Part shown: one piece after another, positions 55,774 to 64,000 of the stretch | How the letters are laid out: each line of letters begins with the position of its first letter | How positions within the stretch are numbered: the stretch's first letter is position 1 | Source of the DNA: Zobellia amurskyensis | GTDB lineage: Bacteria; Bacteroidota; Bacteroidia; Flavobacteriales; Flavobacteriaceae | Assembly: GCF_009725985.1 (NCBI RefSeq) | Contig: NZ_RCNR01000018.1 | Location: forward strand, 23,272 to 87,271 | Length of the DNA: 64,000 nucleotides | Reading direction: 5' to 3' | The notes under the pieces: model-generated | What the model was told of the DNA's origin: nothing | The model's input: only the letters and a program-made list of their open reading frames with translations | Databases searched by the model: none | Program-made: the position numbers and the translations under genes

Positions 55774-57165
55774 TTATTGAAAAATAAGACGTTCTCTTTC
55801 TCCATTTTCATTAATCATGGTAATGCTGGTTTTTCCATATCTAGAAATACTTCCAAAAAGGTTTCTTGCTTCCTCAATGTCATTTATTTCTTTATTGTCC
55901 ACAGATAATAAAACCTTTCCTTCTAGCCCGTACCCACGGTACGTTTCTGGTACACCAACTATTTTTACACCTTGTTTGGTCTTGAACTTTTTGTTGTCTT
56001 CTTTTGTTAGGTTTTTCACTTCAAGGCCCATCACCGGAACAATTACGGTTTGCCTTTTCTTAAGCAAAACGGGCACGGTAAACTCATCACCGTCTCTATC
56101 AATAGTAACCTCTACGGAATCATCAGGTCTTTTAGCGGATAGGTATCCAGTAAGGTCTGCAAATTTACGAACCTTAATATTATCTACTTTTTTGATAACA
56201 TCTCCTTCTTGTAATTTTGCATCTTCTGCACCTGTTCCTTCTTCCACTCCTGAAATGTATACGCCCTCTATCTCATTTAATCCTTTTTCTATAGCGTAAG
56301 GTGTATTAATATTCAAGGTCTTTATTCCTAATATTCCTTTTTGAACATTTCCATATTCAAGAATATCGTCTACTACTTTTTTTGCAATATTACTAGGCAC
56401 CGCGAAAGAATAGCCCACATAACTACCGGTTTGAGAGGTTATGGCCGTATTGATCCCAATAAGATCTCCATTAGTATTCACTAAGGCACCACCACTATTA
56501 CCTGGGTTTACCGCAGCATCCGTCTGAATGAATGACTGGTTTTTACCTAAATCACGGGCTTTGGCACTAACAATACCTGCGGTTACCGTAGATGTTAAGT
56601 TAAACGGGTTACCAACGGCCAATACCCATTCCCCAATTTTCATGTCATCAGAATCCCCAAAAGCCAAATATGGAAGGTTGCCTTCTGCATCAATTTTAAT
56701 AAGGGCAATATCTGTATTTGGATCTGTTCCTATAAGTTCTGCATCGTAAGTTTTATTGTTATTCAGCGTTACTTGTAGTTTATTGGCCTTACTGATTACG
56801 TGGTTATTGGTCACAATGTAACCATCTTGTGAAATAATGACACCAGAGCCTGTACCGACTTGAGGTCTTTCACTTCCGCCACTTCCGTAAAAAAAGTCCA
56901 TTAAGCTATGCGGTGTTCTACTAACGGTTACGTTTTTAACGTGTACTACCGCATTAACGGTATTCTCAGCCGCCACCGAGAAGTCAACTTCATTTATACC
57001 TGCTCCCTTTGGGGAAGTAGGGGTTAGACTGGTATTGAAAACCGACTGTCCCTCGTCATGAGATATGATCGCATAGTTCGTATTTTCAAAAAATAATTTG
57101 TAGCTGCCCAAAGTTATTGCTCCAGCAAAAAGGGCGATTAAAAAGGTACTGGCAATTTTTTTCAT
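55774..57165 (-). CDS. degQ: DegQ/HtrA-type periplasmic serine protease
   Basis: 463 residues. Signal/anchor (1-24), trypsin-like domain with His 122 (IVTNNHVIS), Asp 152 (TDIALIKI) and Ser 224 (NPGNSGGAL), then two PDZ domains at about 265-365 and 375-463 (GILGIKTLNINTPYAI, VPVMGLEVKNLTKEDN). It degrades or refolds damaged envelope proteins. The triad is complete. It is divergent from dapF. Confidence 0.93.
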   Translation of the reverse strand: MKKIASTFLIALFAGAITLGSYKLFFENTNYAIISHDEGQSVFNTSLTPTSPKGAGINEVDFSVAAENTVNAVVHVKNVTVSRTPHSLMDFFYGSGGSERPQVGTGSGVIISQDGYIVTNNHVISKANKLQVTLNNNKTYDAELIGTDPNTDIALIKIDAEGNLPYLAFGDSDDMKIGEWVLAVGNPFNLTSTVTAGIVSAKARDLGKNQSFIQTDAAVNPGNSGGALVNTNGDLIGINTAITSQTGSYVGYSFAVPSNIAKKVVDDILEYGNVQKGILGIKTLNINTPYAIEKGLNEIEGVYISGVEEGTGAEDAKLQEGDVIKKVDNIKVRKFADLTGYLSAKRPDDSVEVTIDRDGDEFTVPVLLKKRQTVIVPVMGLEVKNLTKEDNKKFKTKQGVKIVGVPETYRGYGLEGKVLLSVDNKEINDIEEARNLFGSISRYGKTSITMINENGERERLIFQ

Positions 57166-57328
57166 GTTATGTTTTGTTTAAATTCTTTGATATGTTAAAA
57201 TTAGTCGTTTTTAGAGTGTATTAAATTTGCTTTAACTACTTTTTAACTGCTAAATATATCTTAATCCCTACTATTTCAGGTCGCTAGCTTGCTTGCTAAA
57301 GGGGTGTTTCCAATAGGGATAAAAGCCT

Positions 57329-57336
57329 ATATTTGT
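57329..57336 (+). promoter_or_regulatory. -7 promoter element of dapF
   Basis: TATATTTG, a perfect TAnnTTTG, 16 bases before the ATG at 57353. It makes the in-frame start at 57335 impossible, which decides the dapF start. Confidence 0.55.
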
Positions 57337-57352
57337 GTCTTTAAATAATGTT

Positions 57353-58129
57353 ATGACACTTAGTTTTTACAAATATCAAGGCACCGGAAACGATTTTGTT
57401 CTAATCGATAATCGACAATTACAATTTCCCAAAAATGATACCAAACTCGTTGCATCTCTTTGTGACCGAAAGTTTGGCATAGGTGCAGATGGTCTGATAC
57501 TTTTAGAAAATGACGAACTGTCAGATTTTAAAATGGTGTATTACAACGCAGACGGCCGCGAAGGAAGTTTATGTGGTAATGGCGGGCGATGTACCGTGGC
57601 ATTTGCCAAGTTTTTGGGTGTTATAGATAAAGATACCGTTTTTAACGCTGCAGATGGTAAGCATTCCGCGACTATTGAAGGAGGTATTGTAAGCCTTCAA
57701 ATGCAAGATGTTTCAGAGATTAGGGAAAAACCGGAATATGTATTCTTGGATACAGGTTCTCCCCATCATGTGCAAATGGTAAAAACTGTTCAGGATTTTG
57801 AAGTTTATAAAGAAGGTAAGAAGTTACGTTATGGGCTTTATGGTAAAACAGGGAGTAATATCAACTTTGTTGAAGTCTTGGAAAAGGACACCTTTGCGAT
57901 AAGAACATACGAACGTGGTGTGGAAGATGAAACTTTATCCTGTGGCACAGGCGTTACGGCTGTAGCGATAGCTATGCACAATGCAGGAAAAACTTCGGCA
58001 AATAAAATTAAGGTGCAAACCCAAGGGGGTGAGTTGCAGGTTGAGTTGCGTAAAGAAGATGGAATTTACAGTCAAATTCATTTGATAGGCCCCGCTAAGC
58101 AGGTGTTCAAAGGTGAGATAGAATGCTAA
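57353..58129 (+). CDS. dapF: Diaminopimelate epimerase
   Basis: 258 residues from ATG 57353. It interconverts LL- and meso-diaminopimelate for lysine and peptidoglycan synthesis. Landmarks are FYKYQGTGNDFVLIDN, KFGIGADGLILL, GSLCGNGGRC with catalytic Cys, GSPHHVQMV, RTYERGVEDETLSCGTG with the second Cys. Complete. The stop overlaps the next gene by seven bases, so it is in an operon with the GNAT and mltG genes. Confidence 0.97.
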   Translation: MTLSFYKYQGTGNDFVLIDNRQLQFPKNDTKLVASLCDRKFGIGADGLILLENDELSDFKMVYYNADGREGSLCGNGGRCTVAFAKFLGVIDKDTVFNAADGKHSATIEGGIVSLQMQDVSEIREKPEYVFLDTGSPHHVQMVKTVQDFEVYKEGKKLRYGLYGKTGSNINFVEVLEKDTFAIRTYERGVEDETLSCGTGVTAVAIAMHNAGKTSANKIKVQTQGGELQVELRKEDGIYSQIHLIGPAKQVFKGEIEC

Positions 58130-58647
58130 ACTTAAAAGGTGAACACATATATCTTAGAGCCTTAGAGCCAAGCGACTTGGATTTTCTGTACGATTTGGAA
58201 AACAGTACCGAAATCTGGGAAATCAGCGGAACTACTGCGCCATATTCAAAACACGTATTAAAGCTGTATTTAGAGAATGCTCATCGGGATATTTATGATG
58301 TTAAGCAATTGCGCCTATGTATTTGCGATCAAGAAAATTTTCCGGTAGGACTTATTGACCTATTCGATTTTGATCCTAAAAATTTTAGAGCAGGAATTGG
58401 AATCGTAATCCTGAAAAATGAAAATCGAAATAAAGGAGTAGGGGCAGAGGCAATACAATTGGTATGTAATTATGCTTTTAAAACTTTAAATCTACGTCAG
58501 CTTTATGCTAATGTTATGGAAGGTAATAACCCAAGCCTTCATTTGTTCAAGAAAATGGGTTTTGAGGAAGTAGGTCTAAAAAAAGATTGGATTTTTTCCG
58601 AAGGAAAATATAAGAATGAAATTTTGTTTCAAAAAATAAATACCTAA
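58123..58647 (+). CDS. GNAT family N-acetyltransferase (RimJ/L-like)
   Basis: 174 residues. Motif A (RNKGVGAEAIQLVCNYAF) and GNNPSLHLFKKMGFEEVG place it with the SpeG/RimJ-like group. The start LKGEHIYLRALEPSDLDFLY is typical. The substrate is unknown. It overlaps dapF by seven bases and its TAA shares an A with the mltG ATG. Its position suggests action on a peptidoglycan precursor, which is weak inference. Confidence 0.87.
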   Translation: MLNLKGEHIYLRALEPSDLDFLYDLENSTEIWEISGTTAPYSKHVLKLYLENAHRDIYDVKQLRLCICDQENFPVGLIDLFDFDPKNFRAGIGIVILKNENRNKGVGAEAIQLVCNYAFKTLNLRQLYANVMEGNNPSLHLFKKMGFEEVGLKKDWIFSEGKYKNEILFQKINT

Positions 58648-59690
58648 TGTATATAAAACGTATTCTACTGTTTATTGTAGTTGCCGGTCTTATTGGTGGG
58701 GGAATCTTTGCCTATACCGTGTACAATGCCATTTTTGCACCAAATACCAGTTTTGAGAATAATGAGGCTTATCTGTATATACCTTCGGATGCCGATTTTA
58801 GCGAAGTGAAGGAATTGGTTACTCCTTTATTGAAGGACATGGCTTCTTTTGAGAAAGTGGCACAACGTAAAGGATATGTCTCAAATGTTAGGGGAGGTAA
58901 GTATGCTATTAAAAAAGGTGCGAACAATAATGATATTGTAAATTCACTACGTAGTCTAAATATACCGGTTAAGGTGGCTTTTAATAATCAGGAGACTATC
59001 GCGGACCTTGCAGGAAGGATAGCCATGCAAATAGAACCGGATAGTGTGGCTTTATTACAAGCTTTTACTGATGATGCTTTCTTGAAAGCGAATGGCTTTA
59101 ATGCGAATACAGAATTGGCTATGTACATTCCTAATAGCTATGAGTTTTTCTGGAATACATCAGGTAAGGAGTTCAGGGAGCGCATGCTAAAAGAATACAA
59201 GCGTTTTTGGACCGATGCGCGTTTATCCAAAGCAAAAGCGTTGAACCTTACTCCCGCCGAAGTAATTACTTTAGCTTCTGTAGTACATAAGGAAACAGCA
59301 AAAGTAGATGAAAGGCCAAGAGTTGCTGGTGTATATTTAAATCGTTTACGCCAAGGAATATTGCTTCAGGCGGATCCAACGGTAATCTATGCCATAAAAA
59401 AACACACCGGTAATTTTAACACTGTAATTAAGAGAGTCCTTTATAAGGATTTAGAGTTAGATTCTCCATACAACACATATAAATATGGCGGTCTTCCTCC
59501 AGGACCTATTGCCATGCCGGATATTTCTGCTATTGATGCGGTTCTGAGTCCTGAAAAGCATGACTACCTATATTTTGTTGCCAATGTAGAAAATTTTGGA
59601 TACCACAAATTTGCTAAAACTTTAGCTCAGCATAACCGTAATAAGGCGCAATATGTCCGGTGGATAAACGCACAAAAAATCAATAGATAG
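58647..59690 (+). CDS. mltG: Endolytic murein transglycosylase MltG
   Basis: 347 residues. An N-terminal transmembrane helix (ILLFIVVAGLIGGGIFAYTV) is followed by a LysM-like segment and the YceG domain: ASVVHKETAKVDERPRVAGV (catalytic Glu in HKET), LQADPTVIYA, YNTYKYGGLPPGPI and the end EKHDYLYFVANVENFGYHKF. It cuts nascent peptidoglycan strands to end their growth. Length is normal for the family. Its ATG overlaps the preceding stop. Confidence 0.95.
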   Translation: MYIKRILLFIVVAGLIGGGIFAYTVYNAIFAPNTSFENNEAYLYIPSDADFSEVKELVTPLLKDMASFEKVAQRKGYVSNVRGGKYAIKKGANNNDIVNSLRSLNIPVKVAFNNQETIADLAGRIAMQIEPDSVALLQAFTDDAFLKANGFNANTELAMYIPNSYEFFWNTSGKEFRERMLKEYKRFWTDARLSKAKALNLTPAEVITLASVVHKETAKVDERPRVAGVYLNRLRQGILLQADPTVIYAIKKHTGNFNTVIKRVLYKDLELDSPYNTYKYGGLPPGPIAMPDISAIDAVLSPEKHDYLYFVANVENFGYHKFAKTLAQHNRNKAQYVRWINAQKINR

Positions 59691-59754
59691 GCATTTTGTC
59701 CATTGTTTATTACTTGTTAACTAAAACAGGATATTTTTAACAAAGCATTCTAAA

Positions 59755-59782
59755 TTGCAACAGCAAAACGAGCTTATCTTTG
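59755..59782 (+). promoter_or_regulatory. Promoter of the lysozyme-like gene
   Basis: TTG at 59755, 17 bases, then TATCTTTG at 59775-59782. The spacing is a little short but the -7 element is perfect. Confidence 0.5.
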
Positions 59783-59836
59783 CCCCTCGTAATCTAAGCG
59801 GGTTAAATTTTCGTAAGTCTTAGGTAAATAAAATGT

Positions 59837-60466
59837 ATGAGAAAGTGGCTAGGATTGTCAAGCCCCCTAATCATTACCTTTATTTTATTGAGTTTCGGTT
59901 TTGAATCCAAAGAGGTGAAAGTACCGGAAACCCTTAAAGTAAAACAACCTACTGAAGTTTTGTTTCCCAAAAACAAAACTATGCATGCTACGATATTAAT
60001 AGCTCCACCATTTTTGGGGAGTAGTTATATCGGATTTAAAGAAGCTCTAGCGTTTAAAGAATCGCAGGGTAATTATTTTACAACAAATACTCTTGGGTAT
60101 TTGGGAAAATACCAATTTGGTATCGGTACCTTACAGCTAATGGGTGTTTACAATGCAACAAGTTTCTTAAATGATCCTGTGTTGCAAGAAAGAGCTTTTC
60201 ATACGAATATAGCTCGTAACAAATGGATTTTGAGAAGAGATATTGCCCGTTTCGTTGGAAAACGAATAGGTGGGGTCGAAATTACAGAATCTGGAATGAT
60301 GGCCGCAGCTCACTTGGCTGGTGCCGGAAACGTTAAAAAGTACTTACGTTCATGGGGTGCGTTCGATGTGTCGGACAGCTACGGAACTACAATTGCAAAA
60401 TACATGAAGAAGTTTTCAGGATATGATATTTCTTATGTTTCGCCAAAACGAAACCCGAAAGTTTAA
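59837..60466 (+). CDS. Lysozyme-like fold protein, probable peptidoglycan hydrolase
   Basis: 209 residues with an N-terminal signal or anchor (LSSPLIITFILLSFGFE) and a C-terminal soluble-lytic-type domain at about 70-180. Motifs FKEALAFKESQGNYFT, LGYLGKYQFGIGTLQLMG, and GMMAAAHLAGAGNVKKYL recall transglycosylase SLT/lysozyme-like domains; Glu in KESQG is the likely catalytic residue. It is a separate transcript from mltG but close by, in keeping with a murein role. A terminator follows. Confidence 0.75.
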   Translation: MRKWLGLSSPLIITFILLSFGFESKEVKVPETLKVKQPTEVLFPKNKTMHATILIAPPFLGSSYIGFKEALAFKESQGNYFTTNTLGYLGKYQFGIGTLQLMGVYNATSFLNDPVLQERAFHTNIARNKWILRRDIARFVGKRIGGVEITESGMMAAAHLAGAGNVKKYLRSWGAFDVSDSYGTTIAKYMKKFSGYDISYVSPKRNPKV

Positions 60467-60508
60467 CTATCTCCTGTTTAAGATTTAATTTACATATGAA
60501 AGTGGACA

Positions 60509-60541
60509 TGCCCCAATAGAAATATTGGGGTTTGTTTTTTT
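60509..60541 (+). terminator. Terminator of the lysozyme-like gene
   Basis: CCCCAATA pairs with TATTGGGG around GAAA, followed by T-rich bases. Confidence 0.8.
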
Positions 60542-60672
60542 TATACTTCTTGTGATTTTTTACAGAAAGAACTTTTATTGTGGGGATATATCTGTGCAAT
60601 TTTACATTATAGTGAGCCTAGGCGTATGAATCTAGCTTGTAGTTAACAATATAATTAGAAACACTTTCTGTT

Positions 60673-60855
60673 GTATGCAGCTATTTTCTCGTGAATCTTA
60701 CCTTCTTAGCATCAAAATTGGAAACCTCAAATCCAACATTGAAACAATGCTATAACAGATTAAAGTGCCGGAAAGCAAAGCCGTTGGTGGTTTTAAAAGC
60801 TTTTCAAAGAAAATCATTGATATTTATGTTATGGAAGAATGAGGGTTTTTTTTAG
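60673..60855 (+). pseudogene. Relic of an IS110-type transposase C-terminus
   Basis: A 61-codon open stretch ends at TAG 60853-60855. It reads LTFLASKLETSNPTLKQC, then YNRLKCRKAKPLVVLKAF and RKSLIFMLW: the pattern LA, NP, Y-x-RL, K-x-K and A-x-x-RK-L matches the C-terminal part (Transposase_20) of IS110 transposases. The upstream rest is gone. This is a judgement by eye, hence the moderate confidence. The remaining 400 bases to 61111 hold nothing recognisable. Confidence 0.45.
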
Positions 60856-61111
60856 TTTCAGCTTATGAAACTAAAAAGCAGTATAAGCATAAAACTCTTG
60901 CTGCCCGGGATAATAACTTGTTTCCTAAGTGATAAAAAATCTTGTTTTTTGAAACAGTACCTAAATTTAGTAACTTTATAATTATACGCAGACCTTTCAG
61001 ATTAGTCCTTAAGTCCACATTACGTTTAGGTTTTGTCACAGTGCGCTATTCTTATTTATCAAAAGGCGCAAAATTTATATCCTTTATAATTTCTCTATTT
61101 TTAAGAAAAAA

Positions 61112-62425
61112 ATGGTCATAAATTTTATCGCTGCCTATCAAGTACGTCAAATACTTATTATGTGCTGCTTTTTATTCATCAGCTTACAAACTAGGGCCCA
61201 GGATATAGAAGCAAAAAATATCAATCAAAAATTTGACGCGATACGCAACATGCCATTTGACACTCCGTTCGAACGTAGTGAAATCAATCTCCTTAATTGG
61301 CAACATTGGCCTTATAGCCGTTATGCAAGTCATCATCCGCGTGAGTTTATGCCAATGGCTACGATCCACTCTGACCCTGAAGCTCCAGCGCTTGATGAAG
61401 TAAAAAATGACACATTCAATCTTAAGAAGCTAAGGGTTTTTGTAGATAAGGAGAAAGATGTTCTATTGCCGGACCTTCTGAAGTCAGTACAAATGAAAGG
61501 CTTTGCTGTTATGCATGGTGGTAAGTTAGTTTTTGAAACCTACGATCAAGGCATGCAAAAGCATGATATTCAAATTTTGCAATCTAGTTCAAAAACGTTC
61601 GCTGGTATGTTGATACACAAACTAGCGAACGAGGGCTTGCTAGATTTAAACGAAAACGTAGACGAATATTTACCTGACTTGCGTGCCGGAGTTTTTAAAG
61701 GTTCTACGCTGCAACATATGCTTGATATGGAAGTAGGTTTTCCTGATTTTGGTAATTATCATAATGCTGGAGATTATGGCTATTTAAGTGAAATTCATCT
61801 AGGGTTGAAGCCAAAAGGGCTAGGTGTTGAACGCCGTTCTGTTCGCTCATTTATTCAGCAGTTTCAGGAACCCGTATTTGCTGCTGGTACTAAATTCTCA
61901 TATAATGACATGAATACCCAGGTGTTGGCTATGATTGCGCAGGAGGTAACAGGTAAACGATATGCTCAGTTGATAGAAGAAACTTTCTGGCGACCTTTAA
62001 AAGCCCGGTACGATGGAGCCGTTGCTATTGATGAAGACGGTAATCCAGGCGCCAGTTTTGGAATGGCAATAACACTTAGGGATGCTGCTAGATTTGGTCA
62101 AATGATGTTAAATAGAGGTAGTTATAAGGGGAGTAGAATAATCCCTGAGAGTTATTTTCAGTCAACATTTGATCAACCGCTTACCGAGCCTTTTTCAACT
62201 TATAAATTACTTGGTCAAATAGAGAATTATAAAAATCAGGTCTGGATGCTGCGAGATGATGCGCTGATGTATACCGTAGGTTCTTTTGGCCAGTTTATTT
62301 TTGCTGATTATAACAACCAGATCGTCATAGTCTTCATGGCAAATTGGCAAAGTAATGGTCACTTGGAAAACAACGAGAATTTGCTACGGATTGTTCGTTC
62401 TATAGGTAGGCATATTGGATTGTAG
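61112..62425 (+). CDS. Beta-lactamase-family (class C type) serine hydrolase, exported
   Basis: 437 residues. A signal peptide (ending LQTRAQD) precedes a class C beta-lactamase fold. SxxK is in SSSKTF (active Ser-x-x-Lys), Y-x-N is in FSYND, and a late GSFGQF replaces the KTG box; an ADYNN segment near the end. Such enzymes are esterases or peptidases more often than drug-resistance lactamases. An internal Met 16 codons in could also start it. It is a stand-alone gene next to the IS graveyard and may have been moved with it; no sign in its own composition. Confidence 0.82.
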   Translation: MVINFIAAYQVRQILIMCCFLFISLQTRAQDIEAKNINQKFDAIRNMPFDTPFERSEINLLNWQHWPYSRYASHHPREFMPMATIHSDPEAPALDEVKNDTFNLKKLRVFVDKEKDVLLPDLLKSVQMKGFAVMHGGKLVFETYDQGMQKHDIQILQSSSKTFAGMLIHKLANEGLLDLNENVDEYLPDLRAGVFKGSTLQHMLDMEVGFPDFGNYHNAGDYGYLSEIHLGLKPKGLGVERRSVRSFIQQFQEPVFAAGTKFSYNDMNTQVLAMIAQEVTGKRYAQLIEETFWRPLKARYDGAVAIDEDGNPGASFGMAITLRDAARFGQMMLNRGSYKGSRIIPESYFQSTFDQPLTEPFSTYKLLGQIENYKNQVWMLRDDALMYTVGSFGQFIFADYNNQIVIVFMANWQSNGHLENNENLLRIVRSIGRHIGL

Positions 62426-62429
62426 TGAT

Positions 62430-62846
62430 TTTTTCTACAATGAGGGCGAAGACCATGTGAGCACAGGGAAAGATAATCCCAGTCCGAAAGCTATTTAACA
62501 ATCATTGTACGGGCACGAAGAAGAAAGTATACCGAGCGTCAAGCATAATTTGTAAGAGTTACGACCGAAAGCTACCTGTCTGGGCAGGGTTAACGAAAAA
62601 TAATTCTCGGTTATCTATTACCGAGCTGAGTTGATGATAACATTGAACGGATGAATAGCGGTCAGGACAAGTATATGAAGGGTAAACGACAGAGTACGGT
62701 GGAGGTCGGGTTTCGATGAGATGACATAGTTCATGGAACTTAGGAAGGTAAAAACCATAGAGCTGGAACAGGCCAACAAGGTGATGCATTTTTCGGACAT
62801 GGCCTACAACTTGAAAAAGTACCTGAAATTTGAACAAAAACAATAG
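62430..62846 (+). pseudogene. Degenerate IS1182-family transposase (relic A)
   Basis: Frame-shifted fragments of a transposase on the plus strand. GTKKKVYRASSIICKS near 62512, then IERMNSGQDKYMKGKRQSTVE near 62641-62703, then in another frame FMELRKVKTIELEQANKVMH, ending YNLKKYLKFEQKQ and TAG at 62844-62846. The STVE glutamate marks the end of the DDE catalytic core. At least two frameshifts and internal stops make it inactive. It is a separate, more decayed copy of the same element as relic B. Confidence 0.75.
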
Positions 62847-62865
62847 ATCTATGCATATCAACTAA

Positions 62866-62898
62866 CAAAGGCTATTTAAATTGAATAAATAGCCTTTG
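62866..62898. terminator. 12-bp hairpin between IS relic A and the small gene
   Basis: AAAGGCTATTTA pairs with TAAATAGCCTTT around AATTGAA. It could terminate the convergent small minus-strand gene; T-run is short. Confidence 0.6.
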
Positions 62899-62934
62899 TT
62901 GTAATTTGCTTGTTTTCCTTGCTTAGGTAGGAAA

Positions 62935-63123
62935 TTATTTCTTTTTTCGGTCATCTCCTGGTCTAGGGGATTTGAATACATCTATTCCCTCTTTTCTGTG
63001 CTCCAGCACTTGTTCCTTGATAAATTCTCGGAACTCCCTATTACTCTGTGTCTCCTGCTTGGAGAATTCTGCTATTGTTTTTGTTATTCCTTTTGACTTT
63101 GTGTTCAAATAGGTTATACTCAT
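62935..63123 (-). CDS. Small hypothetical protein, 62 residues
   Basis: MSITYLNTKSKGITKTIAEF at the start, then a charged helix (NREFREFIKEQVLEHRKEG) and a basic tail ending RPGDDRKKK. No signal, membrane segment or known family. A terminator-like hairpin follows 37 bases downstream, and it fits between two IS relics, so it may be a passenger gene or remnant. The long coding-like frame and terminator favour a real gene only moderately. Confidence 0.45.
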   Translation of the reverse strand: MSITYLNTKSKGITKTIAEFSKQETQSNREFREFIKEQVLEHRKEGIDVFKSPRPGDDRKKK

Positions 63124-63344
63124 AAATAATTCATTTTTTTCTGTTCAATGCAATAATAAGGGTTAGATATCAAAACCTTATTAAGTTCATCTTAAAACCA
63201 ATAGACCAAATCTTAAATTTGAGTTGTTGAAGATTGTTGCGAGTAGACAATATTCAAACTTTCTTTTAGGTCTGAGCGCCATGGACAAAGGGGGGTCCCC
63301 TCTCGAGAACTACGGGGGCAGGACAGACAAGGGCCAAATCAGCG

Positions 63345-63749
63345 ATACGGCGTGCAATAACGAATGGCGGTGATAAAGGGTAGGAACAAAAAAAGGGCGA
63401 AGAACAATGGGGCCAAGTATACGAGGAACAAAAAACATTACAGCCCCACGGACCCCGATGCGAGGATCAGCGTAAAACCGGGCAAGGCCAGAAAGCTGAA
63501 CTACCTGAGTCAATTGAGCAACGCAACATAGAGCGGGTGAACAGTCCACAGGGCAGGTATATGAAAGGGAAACGACAGAGTACGGTGGAGCCTGTTTTCG
63601 GTACGCTGACACAGTTCATGGGGCTCAGGAAGATAAACACCATAGGATTGGCACAGGCCGACAAGGTGATGCACCTATCGGCCATGGCCTATAATCTTAA
63701 AAAGTACCTGAAATTCGAAAAGAAACGCTCAAAAAGTGGGGCGGTGTAG
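63345..63749 (+). pseudogene. Degenerate IS1182-family transposase with internal deletion (relic B)
   Basis: Two frames. The first reads RNKKRAKNNGAKYTRNKKHY, SPTDPDARISVKPGKARKL and NYLSQLSNAT, stopping at TAG near 63530. The second reads IERVNSPQGRYMKGKRQ, STVEPVFGTLTQFMG and ends MAYNLKKYLKFEKKRSKSGAV at 63749. Together they cover the second Asp region and Glu region of a IS1182 DDE transposase, with the segment between them deleted and a frameshift. GC content is visibly higher than the surrounding chromosome, which points to foreign origin. Confidence 0.8.
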
Positions 63750-63760
63750 CCTTACCCTTT

Positions 63761-64000
63761 CTAGGACATCGCTAAATTCATAAAAATATCATTATTGTTT
63801 GTCGTTTCGGGGAAGAATTCTTCCCCGAAACGGTTTTTATATTCTCTCGGTGGCATATCGCCCAATGATGAATGGGGATGTTTCGTATTGTAACCCTCCC
63901 TCCATTTTTCGGTCAACGTCCTTATCTGGTGAAGGTCGTTGAACCAATAGGCATCGAGCACGTCCTCCCTGTAAAATCTGTTGAGTCTTTCCATGTACCT
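63761..64000 (-). CDS. IS3-family transposase (OrfB C-terminal part), partial at the right edge
   Basis: 80 codons visible, entering from beyond the right edge. The frame reads YMERLNRFYREDVLDAYWF, LHQIRTLTEKWREGYNTKHP, HSSLGDMPPREYKNRFGEEF: the C-terminal integrase-core end of IS3/IS150 type OrfB, with the catalytic Glu in YMERL-type position and the W-x-x-x-YN-x-x-HPHSSLG signature. It stops at TAG 63763-63761. It looks intact so far, so a complete IS3 element may lie to the right. It abuts IS1182 relic B with 11 bases between the stops. Confidence 0.88.
   Translation of the reverse strand, partial: RYMERLNRFYREDVLDAYWFNDLHQIRTLTEKWREGYNTKHPHSSLGDMPPREYKNRFGEEFFPETTNNNDIFMNLAMS
63803..63832 (+). 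repeat. 30-bp perfect palindrome inside the IS3 transposase end
   Basis: CGTTTCGGGGAAGAA and TTCTTCCCCGAAACG are exact complements with no loop, followed on the plus strand by GTTTTT. It codes for the FGEEFFPET segment on the minus strand and may be a terminator that blocks outside transcription into the element. Confidence 0.8.

Noticed and set aside
61112..62425. The class C hydrolase as a clinical beta-lactamase
   Set aside because: The fold is shared with many esterases and peptidases, the KTG box is not intact and there is no ampR neighbour.

Overview
The window is a piece of a Flavobacteriaceae (Bacteroidota) chromosome, most likely from a marine genus near Maribacter, Zobellia or Arenibacter; the genus is a guess. 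The evidence is low GC, Bacteroidota-type promoters (a TTG at -33 and TAnnTTTG at -7), many lipoproteins, TonB-dependent receptors with carboxypeptidase-like N-terminal domains, a DUF4249/TonB receptor pair, and flavobacterial families such as DUF4294, DUF6095, DUF6495 and a 482-residue GAPDH. Most of it is ordinary housekeeping DNA. The accessory parts are the B12-uptake locus (0-4.4 kb), a secreted toxin-like gene with a putative immunity gene (4.4-8.4 kb), a SatD/DUF3307 operon (25.7-27.9 kb) and an insertion-sequence graveyard (60.6-64 kb).

Layout. 1-4.4 kb: a partial substrate-binding lipoprotein, an FKBP lipoprotein, then a cobalamin riboswitch, a 24-codon leader ORF overlapping the btuB start, btuB, and a BtuF-like protein without a signal peptide. 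4.4-8.4 kb: a 1171-residue protein built as signal peptide, T9SS-type-A-sorting-like domain (at the N-terminus, not the usual C-terminus), two DNRLRE repeats, a long central region, a pre-toxin-like segment and a toxin-like C-terminus, followed 12 bp later by a small unrecognised gene. 8.8-11.9 kb: two paralogous S41 protease lipoproteins. 12.1-14.9 kb: an ECF sigma factor, its probable anti-sigma partner and three DUF4252 proteins. 15-25.2 kb: MscS, PurB, a HEAT-like protein, a class III sirtuin, TrmH, a SRPBCC protein, an alpha-amylase lipoprotein, a DEAD-box helicase and RdgB. 25.2-36.1 kb: a membrane methyltransferase, the SatD operon, a SerB-SerA fusion, RlmH, NadC-YihY-DUF2147-PriA and an orphan LytTR regulator. 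36.3-37.5 kb: rpsF-rpsR-rplI, where rpsR is broken by one missing A at an A6 run that also forms an A_AAA_AAG slippery heptamer. 37.5-51 kb: two TonB receptors, HisS, Nudix, M42 peptidase, DUF4294, and monomeric NADP-isocitrate dehydrogenase. 51.7-60.5 kb: RplS, TrmD, GNAT, GAPDH, DegQ, DapF-GNAT-MltG and a lysozyme-like protein. 60.6-64 kb: relics of IS110-like and IS1182-like transposases (two copies of the latter), and the end of an IS3-type transposase running off the window.

How the parts work together. The btuB locus imports corrinoids under riboswitch control. The toxin-like gene and its small partner look like a contact- or secretion-dependent competition cassette. The ECF operon looks like an envelope stress circuit. 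dapF, mltG and the lysozyme-like gene all serve peptidoglycan metabolism. No rRNA gene, CRISPR array or convincing tRNA gene was found.
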